Positions 8,039 through 16,646 of a stretch of DNA of 64,000 nucleotides are shown here, piece by piece. A program made the position numbers and the translations under genes. Below the pieces are notes generated by a model that was not told the DNA's origin, made no database searches, and saw only the letters and a list, made by a program, of their open reading frames with translations. Each line of letters opens with the position of its first letter. The stretch's first letter is position 1. Origin of the DNA: Paenibacillus sp. FSL H8-0079 (GTDB taxonomy: Bacteria > Bacillota > Bacilli > Paenibacillales > Paenibacillaceae); the NCBI RefSeq assembly GCF_037991315.1, contig NZ_CP150300.1, positions 5,394,001 through 5,458,000 of the forward strand, in the 5' to 3' direction.

Positions 8039-10843
8039 ATGACACGCAAACTCAAACCGAAAGGCATCATTCCCAAGGTCACTGCCATGGTCCTGACCAC
8101 AGCTCTGCTTGGACAAGTTGTTGCATCATCCGTTTATGCCGGAGACACACTCCCTTACACCGGTGAAAGTGCCAAAGGGGTGAATCAGCCCTATCAACAC
8201 GGGTACACCTCAGCCCAGATTATGAACTGGACACCTGAGAGTGATATCCATGGTGATCTGCTTCGCGCCCATGTTCCTTTGCAGCCCCGTAATGAAGCGT
8301 TCGCTGCTACACAGGCTTATCCTGAGCTTAGCCCGGACACCCAGTTGTTCACGATGAGTGGTGATTACGGCAATGCATTCTTCGATAGCACACCTTATAC
8401 CAATGAATTCAGCCAGTATCTCTTTAATTATTGGCAATATACAGACTACTACAGCTATTGGCACGGCATGGCCTCTGCGGGAGTACCTGAGGAGCTGTAT
8501 GACCCGAGTAAGGAGTGGACGGAGAAATACTTCGAGTTTGGTATTTTGAACATTCCGAATCCGGCCTACACCAATGCAGCCCACAAAAATGGCGTTAAGT
8601 CCATTGCTAACATCTTTTTCTCAGACAATGACCGTGGACCACAGACGTACAAACAAATGCTGATCCAGGATGAAAACGGTAATTTCCCTGTGGCCGAGAA
8701 GCTGGCCGAGATGGCAGAATACTACAACTACGATGGATACTTTTTCAATCAGGAAGAGGTTGCCCGGGGTGTAGCCCCTGAGGATATTGCTTCCTACAAG
8801 AAATTCATGAAATATCTAAGAGATAAAGGACTGTACGTCCAGTGGTATGATTCTACCATCAATACAACAGGTAAGATTCAATACCAGAACCAATTTAATG
8901 GACTCAATAGCCCCTTTGTACAGGATTCCGTTCTCGGCAGAGTCTCGGATTCCATCTTCCTGAACTATGTATGGAACCACAAGATGCTCCGCGATTCCCG
9001 TGATCATGCCCTTAGTCTGGGACTGGATCCACTGGAAACCGTATTTGCTGGTGTCGAAGGTGGACATGACAAATTCGGCCGCTGGAAGCAATCCTATGAC
9101 CTGCGCCATAACCTGGATGAGAACGGTCAACCCATGAACAGCATCGCGACGCTGGGTGCCGACTTCACCCACAACGCTCTGGATGAAGAGATGGGCGATG
9201 GCAGCACCAATCATCGTGCGGAGGATGATTACCAGTGGATGACCTTTGTACGTGATCGCGCCTGGTGGTCTGGTCCAAATCAAGACCCGACAGATGCACG
9301 TCGTAATGCGTCTGCCGATCTGTCGGATGTGTATGCTTCCGGTGCGAATTGGGATGGAATCGCTGCGTATCTGACCGAACGCTCCGTCATCAACGGCTCC
9401 AATTTTGCAACGAACTTCAATACGGGCCACGGTCTGAAATATTATGAAGACGGCGCTGTCTCGAACGGTAAAGAATGGTCAAATATCAACATTCAGGATA
9501 TCCCTGTCACTTGGCAATGGTGGATGGATAGTAAAGGTGACAAGCTCAGTGTTGATTTTGACTACGGTCCATCTTACGAGAAAGGTGCAAGGTACAGCTA
9601 TGACTCCATTGGCGCGTTTAATGGCGGCAGCTCTCTCGTGGTGAACGGTACACTGAACGCGGACAACTTCCTGCGCCTATACAAAACCGACCTGTCCGTC
9701 AACGGACAATCAAAACTGGAGCTGACGTATAACAAACCATCCACTAGCGATGCTTCTTCCCTGCATGTTGGGTTGATCTTCGAAGACGATCCATCCAACG
9801 TGGTCAACGTAAATGTGCCTAATGCAGGCCAGCATACGGAAGGTTGGAAGACGGCTACACTTGATTTGAGTGCCTATCAAGGAAAGACCATTGCCGCTAT
9901 GGGATTATCCTTTGACCCGAATGGCGAGACAATCCAGAATTATCAGATGAACATTGGTGAAATCCGTATATTCGATGGCTCAGCGGCTGTTCCGGATGCA
10001 CCTACCGGATTCCATATTGCCAAAGCACTGACCAATACCGATGAACTGGTTGTCGCATGGGACATGAAGGACTATTCAGAGGTTAAACAATACAATTTAT
10101 ATGAAAATGGTGCTTATGTTGGCGGCGTGTATGATTCCACTTTTTATATCAAATCGCTAAAACAGCCGTCTGGTGAACTGTCCATTCGTGCGGTTGGTGC
10201 AGATGGTACCGAAAGTGAAGCAACCATTCTGCCTTATGATCTGAATGCATCCGTGCAGAATATCGATGTGAAATTCAAAAAGAATGGTGATGCAATTGTA
10301 AGCTGGAAAAACCCGAAGAAAGCGAAAGATTCGGGTAAAGATAAAGACAAGGATAAAAATAAAGACAAAGGTAAAGGCAACGAATCGATTCAGCTCACAC
10401 TAGATACCGAATACACGAAAGAACCCTTCACCAAGTCACTTCAGGTCAAAAAAGGAAAACAGTCTGCCGTCTTGACCGGACTTCCGACCAATGGTGAACA
10501 TTACGTGCTGAACATCGCCATTGGCGGGCAGAATCCGGTAACCTATACCGGACAGCTCGCAGATCTTCAGATTACACCATATGCCAAGGAAAAAGTGACG
10601 GTAAAAGATGGAAAGTACACATTAGCCCTCCCGGATCTGGAGGACTGGTACAAGATTTATGTTTATGAAAATGGGGTGGCACGCGAGTTCGGAGTCACTT
10701 ACGTTTCGCAGAAATTCCCGTATATCATTCGGGGAAGAACGAAGCTTAGTGAACTGACCTTTACGCCGTCATCCAACAACAGCTCATTGAAGCTGGTTAT
10801 TGAGGATTATGCGGGCAATCAGGCCACTACGATTTTGAGGTAA
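8039..10843 (+). CDS. secreted GH85 endo-beta-N-acetylglucosaminidase
   Basis: 934 residues. A signal peptide ends near SSVYA/GDT (about residue 35), so the enzyme is exported. The catalytic barrel fills about residues 40-500. The motif YNYDGYFFNQEE puts N237 and E239 in the Asn-x-Glu arrangement of GH85, where Glu is the acid/base and Asn orients the substrate acetamido group. The family cleaves the chitobiose core of N-linked glycans. A beta-sandwich region (about 500-655) and a fibronectin-like region follow. A Lys/Asp-rich linker lies near residues 763-783, then a C-terminal beta domain. There is no LPXTG motif or S-layer repeat. GGAGG precedes the ATG. Divergent from the YesMN/LplABC genes, it could release oligosaccharides for that importer. 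Confidence 0.93.
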   Translation: MTRKLKPKGIIPKVTAMVLTTALLGQVVASSVYAGDTLPYTGESAKGVNQPYQHGYTSAQIMNWTPESDIHGDLLRAHVPLQPRNEAFAATQAYPELSPDTQLFTMSGDYGNAFFDSTPYTNEFSQYLFNYWQYTDYYSYWHGMASAGVPEELYDPSKEWTEKYFEFGILNIPNPAYTNAAHKNGVKSIANIFFSDNDRGPQTYKQMLIQDENGNFPVAEKLAEMAEYYNYDGYFFNQEEVARGVAPEDIASYKKFMKYLRDKGLYVQWYDSTINTTGKIQYQNQFNGLNSPFVQDSVLGRVSDSIFLNYVWNHKMLRDSRDHALSLGLDPLETVFAGVEGGHDKFGRWKQSYDLRHNLDENGQPMNSIATLGADFTHNALDEEMGDGSTNHRAEDDYQWMTFVRDRAWWSGPNQDPTDARRNASADLSDVYASGANWDGIAAYLTERSVINGSNFATNFNTGHGLKYYEDGAVSNGKEWSNINIQDIPVTWQWWMDSKGDKLSVDFDYGPSYEKGARYSYDSIGAFNGGSSLVVNGTLNADNFLRLYKTDLSVNGQSKLELTYNKPSTSDASSLHVGLIFEDDPSNVVNVNVPNAGQHTEGWKTATLDLSAYQGKTIAAMGLSFDPNGETIQNYQMNIGEIRIFDGSAAVPDAPTGFHIAKALTNTDELVVAWDMKDYSEVKQYNLYENGAYVGGVYDSTFYIKSLKQPSGELSIRAVGADGTESEATILPYDLNASVQNIDVKFKKNGDAIVSWKNPKKAKDSGKDKDKDKNKDKGKGNESIQLTLDTEYTKEPFTKSLQVKKGKQSAVLTGLPTNGEHYVLNIAIGGQNPVTYTGQLADLQITPYAKEKVTVKDGKYTLALPDLEDWYKIYVYENGVAREFGVTYVSQKFPYIIRGRTKLSELTFTPSSNNSSLKLVIEDYAGNQATTILR

Positions 10844-11023
10844 AAGAGATCCGCAAGGTTAACCGAATTAGAGGTTTAGAGGTCTTTTAAATTTCCAGGT
10901 TCCTACGTTGCGAGAAATGAATCTTTCTAGGGCTGCCGTGAGAGGGATTCCCCTCTCCCTTCAAGCGCTAACGAACCTACCGCACCCTAAACTAAACGGC
11001 GGATTCTCAAGGAATGCAAATTT
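10844..11023. other. gene-free stretch after GH85
   Basis: No credible gene or clear terminator is seen here. The short open frames lack ribosome sites and family resemblance. It grades into the inverted repeat and transposase remnant that follow. Confidence 0.5.
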
Positions 11024-11114
11024 TAACGAACTCCAGTGGCGTTATTTCGCAATAAAACAGTGCCAGAACTTAAAATCGACCAAATTGACGAAATAACGCC
11101 TCTTCGATTCGTTA
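11024..11114. repeat. imperfect 26-base inverted repeat
   Basis: The 26-base arms at 11024-11049 and 11089-11114 match at about 21 positions. They include a perfect 12-base block, GGCGTTATTTCG against CGAAATAACGCC, and outer TAACGAA/TTCGTTA blocks. The spacer is 39 bases. It resembles a small interspersed element rather than a terminator because no T-tract follows. Confidence 0.5.
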
Positions 11115-11173
11115 CACCTGAACACTGTGCAAATTGGAGCGAATAGCGTGTGCTCGGTTCCTTAGACCAACAT

Positions 11174-11257
11174 TTACACTTGCCCCTCGTTCGCGACAGC
11201 AACGGCAATTTTTTCTTTAGATACGTCTAAACCCACATATTTTGTGACAGACTTCAT
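11174..11257 (-). pseudogene. IS110-family transposase, 5-prime remnant
   Basis: A 27-codon frame reads MKSVTKYVGLDVSKEKIAVA then VANEGQV and stops. YVGLDVSKEKIAVA is the hallmark start of IS110/IS116-type (DEDD) transposases, with the first catalytic Asp at D11. Everything downstream is missing, so this is the broken end of an insertion sequence. A ribosome-site-like AGGAG lies upstream of the ATG at 11257. The bases at 11258-11390 may be old IS left-end sequence. Confidence 0.75.
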
Positions 11258-11396
11258 TGTATAGCTCTCCTTTGCAATGTGGCTCTGTTTTTAGGCAGTC
11301 CAGTTTGGATTTGGTTTCTTTACTGGGACAGTATTGCCAAGATAACCCACGGTTTTGCATAAAGGGGAGCTCATTTTCGTTCATAATAACTTATAT

Positions 11397-11442
11397 AGCC
11401 AAAAGGCGAGTCTCCATTCATCAGGAGACTCGCCTTTTGGCT
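11397..11442 (-). terminator. terminator of dnaB
   Basis: A perfect 19-base stem, 11397-11415 with 11424-11442, has an 8-base loop and begins about 10 bases past the dnaB stop. The T-tract on the minus strand is weak (TATATAAGTTATT), but the stem is very strong. Confidence 0.75.
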
Positions 11443-11452
11443 ATTATATAAA

Positions 11453-12988
11453 TTAAGAAGTTCCTTTTTGTTTGCTTGCCTGCATCTGCTGGGCAAATCG
11501 CATCATCTCTTCGAACTCTTCCTCGGATACGGCATCTCCATCGGTGCTTATGTCTTGTACAATCGGAATTTCGGGCTTGGCTTTGGTTCCTTTGCCGTAT
11601 GTACGGGTACGGGTTCCAGCTGCACCAGCAGCCTGTTTGCCTTTGACCTTAGCCTGATCGCGAATATATTGGACGGCTTTCTCGTAGGAGTTCACCTGCT
11701 TGAGCAACATGTTGGAGGCGATCGCCTCAACGAAGTTACGATTAATCCGCTGCTCTCCGCCGGATACAAGCAATGCCATCAAATAATGAATCAATACATT
11801 GATGACTTCGCCAGGCAACTTGTAGCTCAGATCAATTTTCTCAAATATATCGATCAGATTGTCCGGTACTGCGCCCGGGAAAAATGTCTGCAGCAAGCGG
11901 GTATATGGCTCATTACGCAACATCATATTGTATTGGTGAATATCACACTTGGTCATAAATTGCGGAGGCACTTCGACGTAGTATTCCATCTGTACCCCAT
12001 GCTCAACAGGTGGTTCACCAGAGTCCTCTTTCCGTTCAGGCTCCTCCATATGCTGTCTCAGTGCCACGACCTTGGCTGCCTGTACAGTCTGTTGCTCATG
12101 ACGCTTCTTCGTCTGTCTGAACTGCATACTCGCCTTATGTTGGAGATCATCCAGAATCAGTTGGCCCTGTGGACTGAAGATATCATCTTCATCCAGCAGA
12201 CGGCATACATCCTGCACACTGAGGTTAAACTTGTTCACTACATAATTTACAATGCCCAGTTGTTCATGATCGAATCGCAGCTGTTCTACGTGACGACGAT
12301 TGACGGACTCCCGCGGGAAACGCAAAATAATGTCGGCATAGTTCAAACTGTTTTCTTCCGCTGCATCATTCGTGCCTGTCCGCTGGGCCGTAGTCGATAC
12401 TTCCGACAATGCCTGCTCCAACTCGTAATCAATTACATGGGTATTCAATTCAAATATATCGTAAAAGGGAACGGAAATATTCTCTTTATTGGCTGCCGGA
12501 TAAGGCGCGTCCCCATTTTCCACTGCCGAGAAACCGGAACGCAGGGAAAGCACGGCGAATTTACCTATCTTATCACGAAGCAGCAGTGTCAAATGCTGTG
12601 TCCGGAAAAATTCTGCCGGAGAGAGCGGCGGTTGCAGCTCATATTCGTAGATGTAATCATCATTTTCCGGAATATATAGCCGTGAAGTCTGAAGTAGCCC
12701 CACTGCCTCAAGCTTGGATGTCTGCTCTAACAAATATTTGCGCCCTTTCTCACTTGGCTCTAGCCCAAGTGTCATGAACAGCCTCCGTTGCTGTTCAAGC
12801 GGCGAATAACCGACCTGTTCACCGGGAAGATGCTGAAACAACAGCCGATACAAGCCAACCGCAAAAGCACCTACCATGGGCTGATATGCTCCTGTAAGCA
12901 TACGGTCATCCAGGGCGCTAAGTCCAAACTCCCTGTATACGCAGTAGCGATGATGTTCAGTATAATGGTGCAGATTCTTCATGCGCAT
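11453..12988 (-). CDS. dnaB: replication initiation/membrane attachment protein DnaB (DnaD/DnaB family)
   Basis: 511 residues, somewhat longer than the roughly 470 of Bacillus DnaB. The N-terminal winged-helix region (YCVYREFGLSALDDRML...) and the C-terminal DnaB_2-like domain (YEKAVQYIRDQ) fit the Firmicute primosome protein that works with DnaD and DnaI to load replicative helicase at oriC. It is not the DnaB/DnaC helicase itself. The ATG at 12988 follows AAGGAG; a second in-frame ATG is two codons in. The usual partner dnaI is not next to it: downstream come a terminator, IS debris and the GH85 gene. That is unusual, since dnaB and dnaI normally form an operon. A charged linker rich in K/E/Q lies at about residues 290-330. 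Confidence 0.82.
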   Translation of the reverse strand: MRMKNLHHYTEHHRYCVYREFGLSALDDRMLTGAYQPMVGAFAVGLYRLLFQHLPGEQVGYSPLEQQRRLFMTLGLEPSEKGRKYLLEQTSKLEAVGLLQTSRLYIPENDDYIYEYELQPPLSPAEFFRTQHLTLLLRDKIGKFAVLSLRSGFSAVENGDAPYPAANKENISVPFYDIFELNTHVIDYELEQALSEVSTTAQRTGTNDAAEENSLNYADIILRFPRESVNRRHVEQLRFDHEQLGIVNYVVNKFNLSVQDVCRLLDEDDIFSPQGQLILDDLQHKASMQFRQTKKRHEQQTVQAAKVVALRQHMEEPERKEDSGEPPVEHGVQMEYYVEVPPQFMTKCDIHQYNMMLRNEPYTRLLQTFFPGAVPDNLIDIFEKIDLSYKLPGEVINVLIHYLMALLVSGGEQRINRNFVEAIASNMLLKQVNSYEKAVQYIRDQAKVKGKQAAGAAGTRTRTYGKGTKAKPEIPIVQDISTDGDAVSEEEFEEMMRFAQQMQASKQKGTS

Positions 12989-13280
12989 AGCCTGATCTCC
13001 TTCTCCCCAAAAGTATGTTTATCTATTCTATCATAAATGTCTGATCCTCAAATGCTCAAAAACAGGTAAAAAGATGGCCTGTTCTCGCTCCGTTTCGTCC
13101 TAGGTCGACATCATTCACGTTTTCGCCGAATTAAGCAACTTTCGAAAAAAACATGTCGAGAGTCGCTAGAATACTATAAAAGCTCTACAAGCAGAATACA
13201 AGTAAAGATCTGAAGAAAATGTTCTCCAGATATATATGAAGTACAACTCTACAATAATCCATTTTATATAAATGAACAGC
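12989..13280. other. gene-free stretch upstream of dnaB
   Basis: About 290 bases, AT-rich, presumably holding the dnaB promoter. No open frame, repeat or convincing operator is seen. Confidence 0.4.
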
Positions 13281-13322
13281 AAAAAAGCCTTCCCTTTGTA
13301 CTCGTAAGCGTTTACGACAAAG
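13281..13322 (-). terminator. terminator-like hairpin after yuiB
   Basis: On the minus strand CTTTGT (13322-13317) pairs with ACAAAG (13299-13294), enclosing the palindrome TCGTAA-GCGT-TTACGA (13302-13317). A T6 tract corresponding to 13281-13286 lies eight bases beyond the stem. It sits about 50 bases past the YuiB stop. The palindrome also resembles a cre operator, but it is better explained as part of this hairpin. Confidence 0.5.
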
Positions 13323-13374
13323 ACAAGACTTTCACGCGATTACAGTCATGCATGTGTTACCTCTTTCCAGCACA

Positions 13375-13698
13375 CTAAAACATTCTGTACCCACCCAGAC
13401 GCAACTTCTGAATCGTCCAGCCACTGATTACCGCACCAGCCAGTCCAGCGATACCCGTCATATAATCTACAAGCTGGAAAGAACCCAGATGTGACACCAG
13501 AGATGACGAATGATCCCATAGAGAGTACACAACAATAGGCAGAATTACAATAATGAACAGATAGGAAGGAAACCAGGTTGTCTTCATCAGCATATTCAGA
13601 ATGAAACCGATACCAAACATCATAACGAAAAATAATACCATTAATACCAGCACAGGTATAAATTGCATCGGCCGACGTTCACCTCTTCTTTCACGCAT
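13375..13698 (-). CDS. yuiB: YuiB-family membrane protein
   Basis: 107 residues with three hydrophobic segments (about 12-36, 43-60 and 76-95). The segment FFVMMFGIGFILNMLMKTTW is characteristic of YuiB. In Bacillus subtilis yuiB lies beside yumB and yumC, as here, where a YumB-type NADH dehydrogenase and YumC follow. Function is unknown. The start is uncertain: the ATG at 13698 gives a basic leader MRERRGERRP, and an internal ATG (MQFIPV) ten codons later would start just before the first membrane segment. Confidence 0.75.
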   Translation of the reverse strand: MRERRGERRPMQFIPVLVLMVLFFVMMFGIGFILNMLMKTTWFPSYLFIIVILPIVVYSLWDHSSSLVSHLGSFQLVDYMTGIAGLAGAVISGWTIQKLRLGGYRMF

Positions 13699-13796
13699 TC
13701 GGGTTTCACTTCTGGATAGTAGTTAGTGTACCGCAAAAAATGTGGCGAAGCAACGAACTTTCTGGACAAATTTCCCTATATTCACGCTCTGTCCAT

Positions 13797-13826
13797 TTGC
13801 CCTTCTGCTTCATGTTGGGATACAAT
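13797..13826 (+). promoter_or_regulatory. possible promoter for the coproheme decarboxylase gene
   Basis: TTGCCC at 13797-13802 and TACAAT at 13821-13826 are 18 bases apart, close to sigma-A consensus. The start codon lies about 255 bases downstream, with the MITE-like element in between, so the element would be part of the leader transcript. Confidence 0.4.
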
Positions 13827-13864
13827 GTAAACGATAAAGCACTCACCCGTCCCTTATAGTACGT

Positions 13865-14031
13865 GTTCAAAAAGACTGTTTTTCAGTACCGAGAAGATGG
13901 AATGAAGCTAGAAATGGAGTAGCGGAGCGTAGATAGAGCTACGTGAGCAGCGGACATTTCGGCTGAATGCCATATTCGATGCTGATGATGCCACCAGGCA
14001 TCATTCGTAATCAAAAGCGGACTTTTTGAAC
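13865..14031. repeat. MITE-like element with terminal inverted repeats in the chdC leader
   Basis: The ends are 19-base inverted repeats, GTTCAAAAAGACTGTTTTT (13865-13883) and the complement of GTTCAAAAAGTCCGCTTTT (14013-14031), matching at 16 of 19. CTTATAG occurs directly repeated just outside, at 13853-13859 and 14037-14043, and may be a target duplication. The interior has no open frame. Confidence 0.6.
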
Positions 14032-14080
14032 AACCTCTTATAGGGATTTGGAAATATACCTTGCAGGAGGAACACAACCA

Positions 14081-14827
14081 ATGAACGAAGCCGCATCAAC
14101 ACTGGAGGGCTGGTATGCCCTGCATGATTTTCGCTCGATTAACTGGGCCGCCTGGAAAGCAGCAGATGATGAAGAACGTGCTGTAGCACTGGACGAGCTT
14201 CAAGCCTTCTGGAAAGAATGGAAAGAAGTCGAGGATTCATCCAAAGGAAGTACAGTCGTGTATACGGTTGTAGGTCAAAAAGCAGACCTCGTCATGATGC
14301 ACCTGCGTGAAACGCTGGAAGATCTGAAGGCTGTTGAGAACGCGTTTAACAAAACGATGTTTGCCCAATACACAACCAAATCGTATTCCTACGTCAGTGT
14401 AGTGGAACTGAGCAACTACCTTGGCAAAGAAGGCGAAGACCCGATGCAGAATCCGGATATTATCGCCCGTTTGAAACCTGTTCTGCCGCAACGACAATAC
14501 ATCTGCTTCTATCCGATGAACAAAAAGCGTGAGCTGAATGACAACTGGTACATGCTGTCCATGGACGAGCGTCGCACCATGATGCGCAGTCACGGCATGA
14601 TTGGTCGCAGCTATGCAGGTAAAGTGAAACAGATCATTACTGGTTCTGTCGGTTTCGACGATTGGGAATGGGGCGTTACGCTGTTTGCGGATGATGCACT
14701 TCAGTTCAAGAAACTCGTCTATGAGATGCGTTTCGATGAAGTTAGCGCCCGTTATGGCGAATTCGGTTCGTTCTACGTGGGAAGTCTGTTGAACGAAGGA
14801 ACTTTGGAAGAGATGCTTAAGCTGTAA
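14081..14827 (+). CDS. chdC: coproheme decarboxylase ChdC (HemQ), chlorite-dismutase family
   Basis: 248 residues from the ATG at 14081, with AGGAGG ten bases upstream. The family catalyses the last step of the Gram-positive heme pathway, oxidative decarboxylation of coproheme III to heme b in the cytoplasm. H171 in MRSHGMIGR fits the heme-binding histidine and Y144 in CFYPM the catalytic tyrosine. Length is normal for the family. It is monocistronic, followed by a terminator, in a neighbourhood of respiratory genes (YumB-like dehydrogenase; ctaA further on). An in-frame ATG at 14048 exists but has no ribosome site. Confidence 0.95.
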   Translation: MNEAASTLEGWYALHDFRSINWAAWKAADDEERAVALDELQAFWKEWKEVEDSSKGSTVVYTVVGQKADLVMMHLRETLEDLKAVENAFNKTMFAQYTTKSYSYVSVVELSNYLGKEGEDPMQNPDIIARLKPVLPQRQYICFYPMNKKRELNDNWYMLSMDERRTMMRSHGMIGRSYAGKVKQIITGSVGFDDWEWGVTLFADDALQFKKLVYEMRFDEVSARYGEFGSFYVGSLLNEGTLEEMLKL

Positions 14828-14846
14828 AAATAGTGCAACACACAAT

Positions 14847-14893
14847 AAAGCACCGCGACATCTCCTCTAAAGGATATGTCAGCGGTGCTTTTC
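14847..14893 (+). terminator. terminator after chdC
   Basis: AAAGCACCGC (14847-14856) pairs with GCGGTGCTTT (14882-14891), with ACAT/ATGT pairing inside and TTC following. It begins 20 bases after the stop codon. Confidence 0.8.
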
Positions 14894-14976
14894 TCATTCA
14901 TGTACAAATGGACAACCAAGTCGGACGATGATCCATTTGCAGTTGTTCACTCTATTTTGTAAGTCTCAGTTAATTC

Positions 14977-15231
14977 TTAATCCTCGTCCTCTTCATCTAT
15001 CGCTTTCAGTGATTCGAGGAATTCGGCTGTGGCCCGGTCACGGTCTCGACCCTTCTCTTTAAGCCGCTCAATCGCGGGCAAAATGAGAATATCCACTTCT
15101 TTCTGCACAATGTAGGCCAGATCATACTGATCCTGTTCCTCCAGATAACCACCGACCTGCATCAGGGCGTTGTATCGATCCAGTTCTTCACGCGTTAATA
15201 GTCCCCGGACCTGAACACTGCAATGTCTCAT
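14977..15231 (-). CDS. small hypothetical protein co-translated with NADH dehydrogenase
   Basis: 84 residues, mostly helical by composition, ending in an acidic tail DEEDED. No membrane segment, signal or recognised motif. The ATG overlaps the upstream dehydrogenase stop codon as ATGA (15228-15231), so translation is coupled. The shared operon suggests a link with the dehydrogenase. It is not recognisably YuiA, which occupies a similar place in Bacillus. Confidence 0.75.
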   Translation of the reverse strand: MRHCSVQVRGLLTREELDRYNALMQVGGYLEEQDQYDLAYIVQKEVDILILPAIERLKEKGRDRDRATAEFLESLKAIDEEDED

Positions 15232-16421
15232 CCAAAAAACCGCCCTTTCTTCAGGACTAACGGAATACCACCAATAATGAACAGATAGCGCAGATCAACC
15301 AGCTTCTTCAACTGAGCCGCTTTCCAGCCCTTGTATTTCTTACCGTCTACAACGGCAATCGCTTCACCTTTACCCAATGAAGCAACCGTACCTTTGCTCG
15401 TAAATACAAAAGGTTGTGGCTGTTTCTTGCGAATGGATGCCACGACGTTTTTGGCACAGTTCACACCCTGTTGCATCGCAATCTGGGCTGTTGGCGGATA
15501 AGGCCGTCCTTCCGCGTTGAACACAAGTGAATTATCACCAATGACATAGACATGCTCATGCCCTGGAGCACGCAAGTAGTCATCTACTTTCACACGTCCT
15601 CGCATCACTTCAAGACCGGCCTGTTCAAGCAGTGAGTTACCGCGAATACCGCCGGTCCATACGACTGTAGCCGCATCGAGCTTTTCACCCTCACCCACAA
15701 TAACCCCGTCCGGGAGACATTGCTTGATTGGAACACCAATTTTGAAAGTAACGCCCTTCTTCTTGAGCACATTCATCGCATGCTCTACCAGTTCCGGATC
15801 AAATCCAGGCAAAGCCGAAGGCGCTGCCTCTACATTGTAGATATGCACATGTTTCGGATTCACGTCGAACTCTTTGCACAGCTGTGGAATGCGGTCTGCA
15901 AGTTCAGCTACGAATTCAACGCCACTGAAACCTGCTCCGCCTACGACAAACCGAATACGATTTCGTTTGTTGTCGTTTTTGTACATCGCAAATTGATATT
16001 CGATGTGTTCTCGAATCAGTCTGACCGAATTAATGCTACGGATCGTCATGGCGTGGTCGTGCATACCCGGAATACCGAAGGTCTCAGGTTCCCCACCTAG
16101 TCCAATAATCAGATAATCGTAGGATAATGTGCCGTCCTCCAAAATAATCTTCCGATCCTGCAGACGAATCTCCTTCACGGAAGACTTGACCAGATCAATC
16201 TTGAACTCATCAATCAGCTTCGAAATAGGGACTCTTGCATGCTCAATGGTATCCGTGCCGGCTGCCGGCATATGTAGATGTGTAGTAATATAATGGTAAT
16301 CATGCCGGTTCACCAATGTGACATCGGCCTCGTTATAGTTCAATTCCTTCTGCAGCCGCTGGGCTGTCAGAATCCCGCCATAGCCCGCGCCGAGGATGAC
16401 GATTTTGGGAATACTGCTCAT
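15228..16421 (-). CDS. type II NADH dehydrogenase (NDH-2, YumB/Ndh-like)
   Basis: 397 residues from the ATG at 16421, preceded by GGAAGGGG. An FAD-binding GAGYGG lies at residues 11-16. The NAD-binding glycine motif VVGGAGFSGVE is near residue 160, and TAQIAMQQG is in the C-terminal part. It should be a monotopic membrane flavoenzyme that transfers electrons from NADH to menaquinone without pumping protons. Neighbouring YuiB and YumC homologues point to YumB, while the Rex-like site upstream recalls Bacillus ndh (yjlD); the sequence alone does not decide between the two paralogues. Confidence 0.9.
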   Translation of the reverse strand: MSSIPKIVILGAGYGGILTAQRLQKELNYNEADVTLVNRHDYHYITTHLHMPAAGTDTIEHARVPISKLIDEFKIDLVKSSVKEIRLQDRKIILEDGTLSYDYLIIGLGGEPETFGIPGMHDHAMTIRSINSVRLIREHIEYQFAMYKNDNKRNRIRFVVGGAGFSGVEFVAELADRIPQLCKEFDVNPKHVHIYNVEAAPSALPGFDPELVEHAMNVLKKKGVTFKIGVPIKQCLPDGVIVGEGEKLDAATVVWTGGIRGNSLLEQAGLEVMRGRVKVDDYLRAPGHEHVYVIGDNSLVFNAEGRPYPPTAQIAMQQGVNCAKNVVASIRKKQPQPFVFTSKGTVASLGKGEAIAVVDGKKYKGWKAAQLKKLVDLRYLFIIGGIPLVLKKGRFFG

Positions 16422-16558
16422 GTCTATACCCCTTCCGGTTTCACTTGCACCAGCCCAATCCTGGGTGAGATGCAAAATACACTTACTTACAAATATTGAT
16501 GAAGTCTTGCCCATTATGACAACAAATGTTAACTTCGCGAATTTATTTAAACGTTTGC

Positions 16559-16600
16559 ATCAATTTCATAACTCACAAAAAATGGATTTATGAAATTGAT
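16559..16600. promoter_or_regulatory. 13-base perfect inverted repeat upstream of NDH-2
   Basis: ATCAATTTCATAA (16559-16571) and TTATGAAATTGAT (16588-16600) are perfect complements with a 16-base spacer, about 140-180 bases upstream of the NDH-2 start. It could be an operator or an mRNA leader hairpin. Confidence 0.45.
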
Positions 16601-16628
16601 TCGCATGCACGCAAGTTATCGTTTCAAG

Positions 16629-16646
16629 TTGTGAAATTAACCACAA
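16629..16646. promoter_or_regulatory. Rex-type operator upstream of NDH-2
   Basis: TTGTGAAATTAACCACAA fits TTGTG-N8-CACAA, the 18-base site of the NADH/NAD-sensing repressor Rex. A further half-site-like TTTTCACAA lies just downstream at about 16648-16656. Rex represses ndh in Bacillus, so the target makes sense. Confidence 0.6.

Noticed and set aside
8816..9430. 204-codon open frame antisense to the GH85 gene
   Set aside because: Lies fully inside the catalytic domain coding sequence; no ribosome site, no recognisable protein.
10321..10389. Lys/Asp-rich stretch in GH85 as a frameshift or repeat expansion artefact
   Set aside because: Reading frame continues with sensible beta-rich sequence on both sides; such charged linkers are common between domains of secreted enzymes.
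11468..12679. Long open frame (about 400 codons) antisense to dnaB
   Set aside because: It is a shadow of dnaB, has low-complexity aromatic/His-rich composition and no ribosome site or family resemblance.
13302..13317. TCGTAA-GCGT-TTACGA palindrome as a CcpA operator
   Set aside because: It is the inner part of a hairpin followed by a T-tract after yuiB, so a terminator is the simpler reading.
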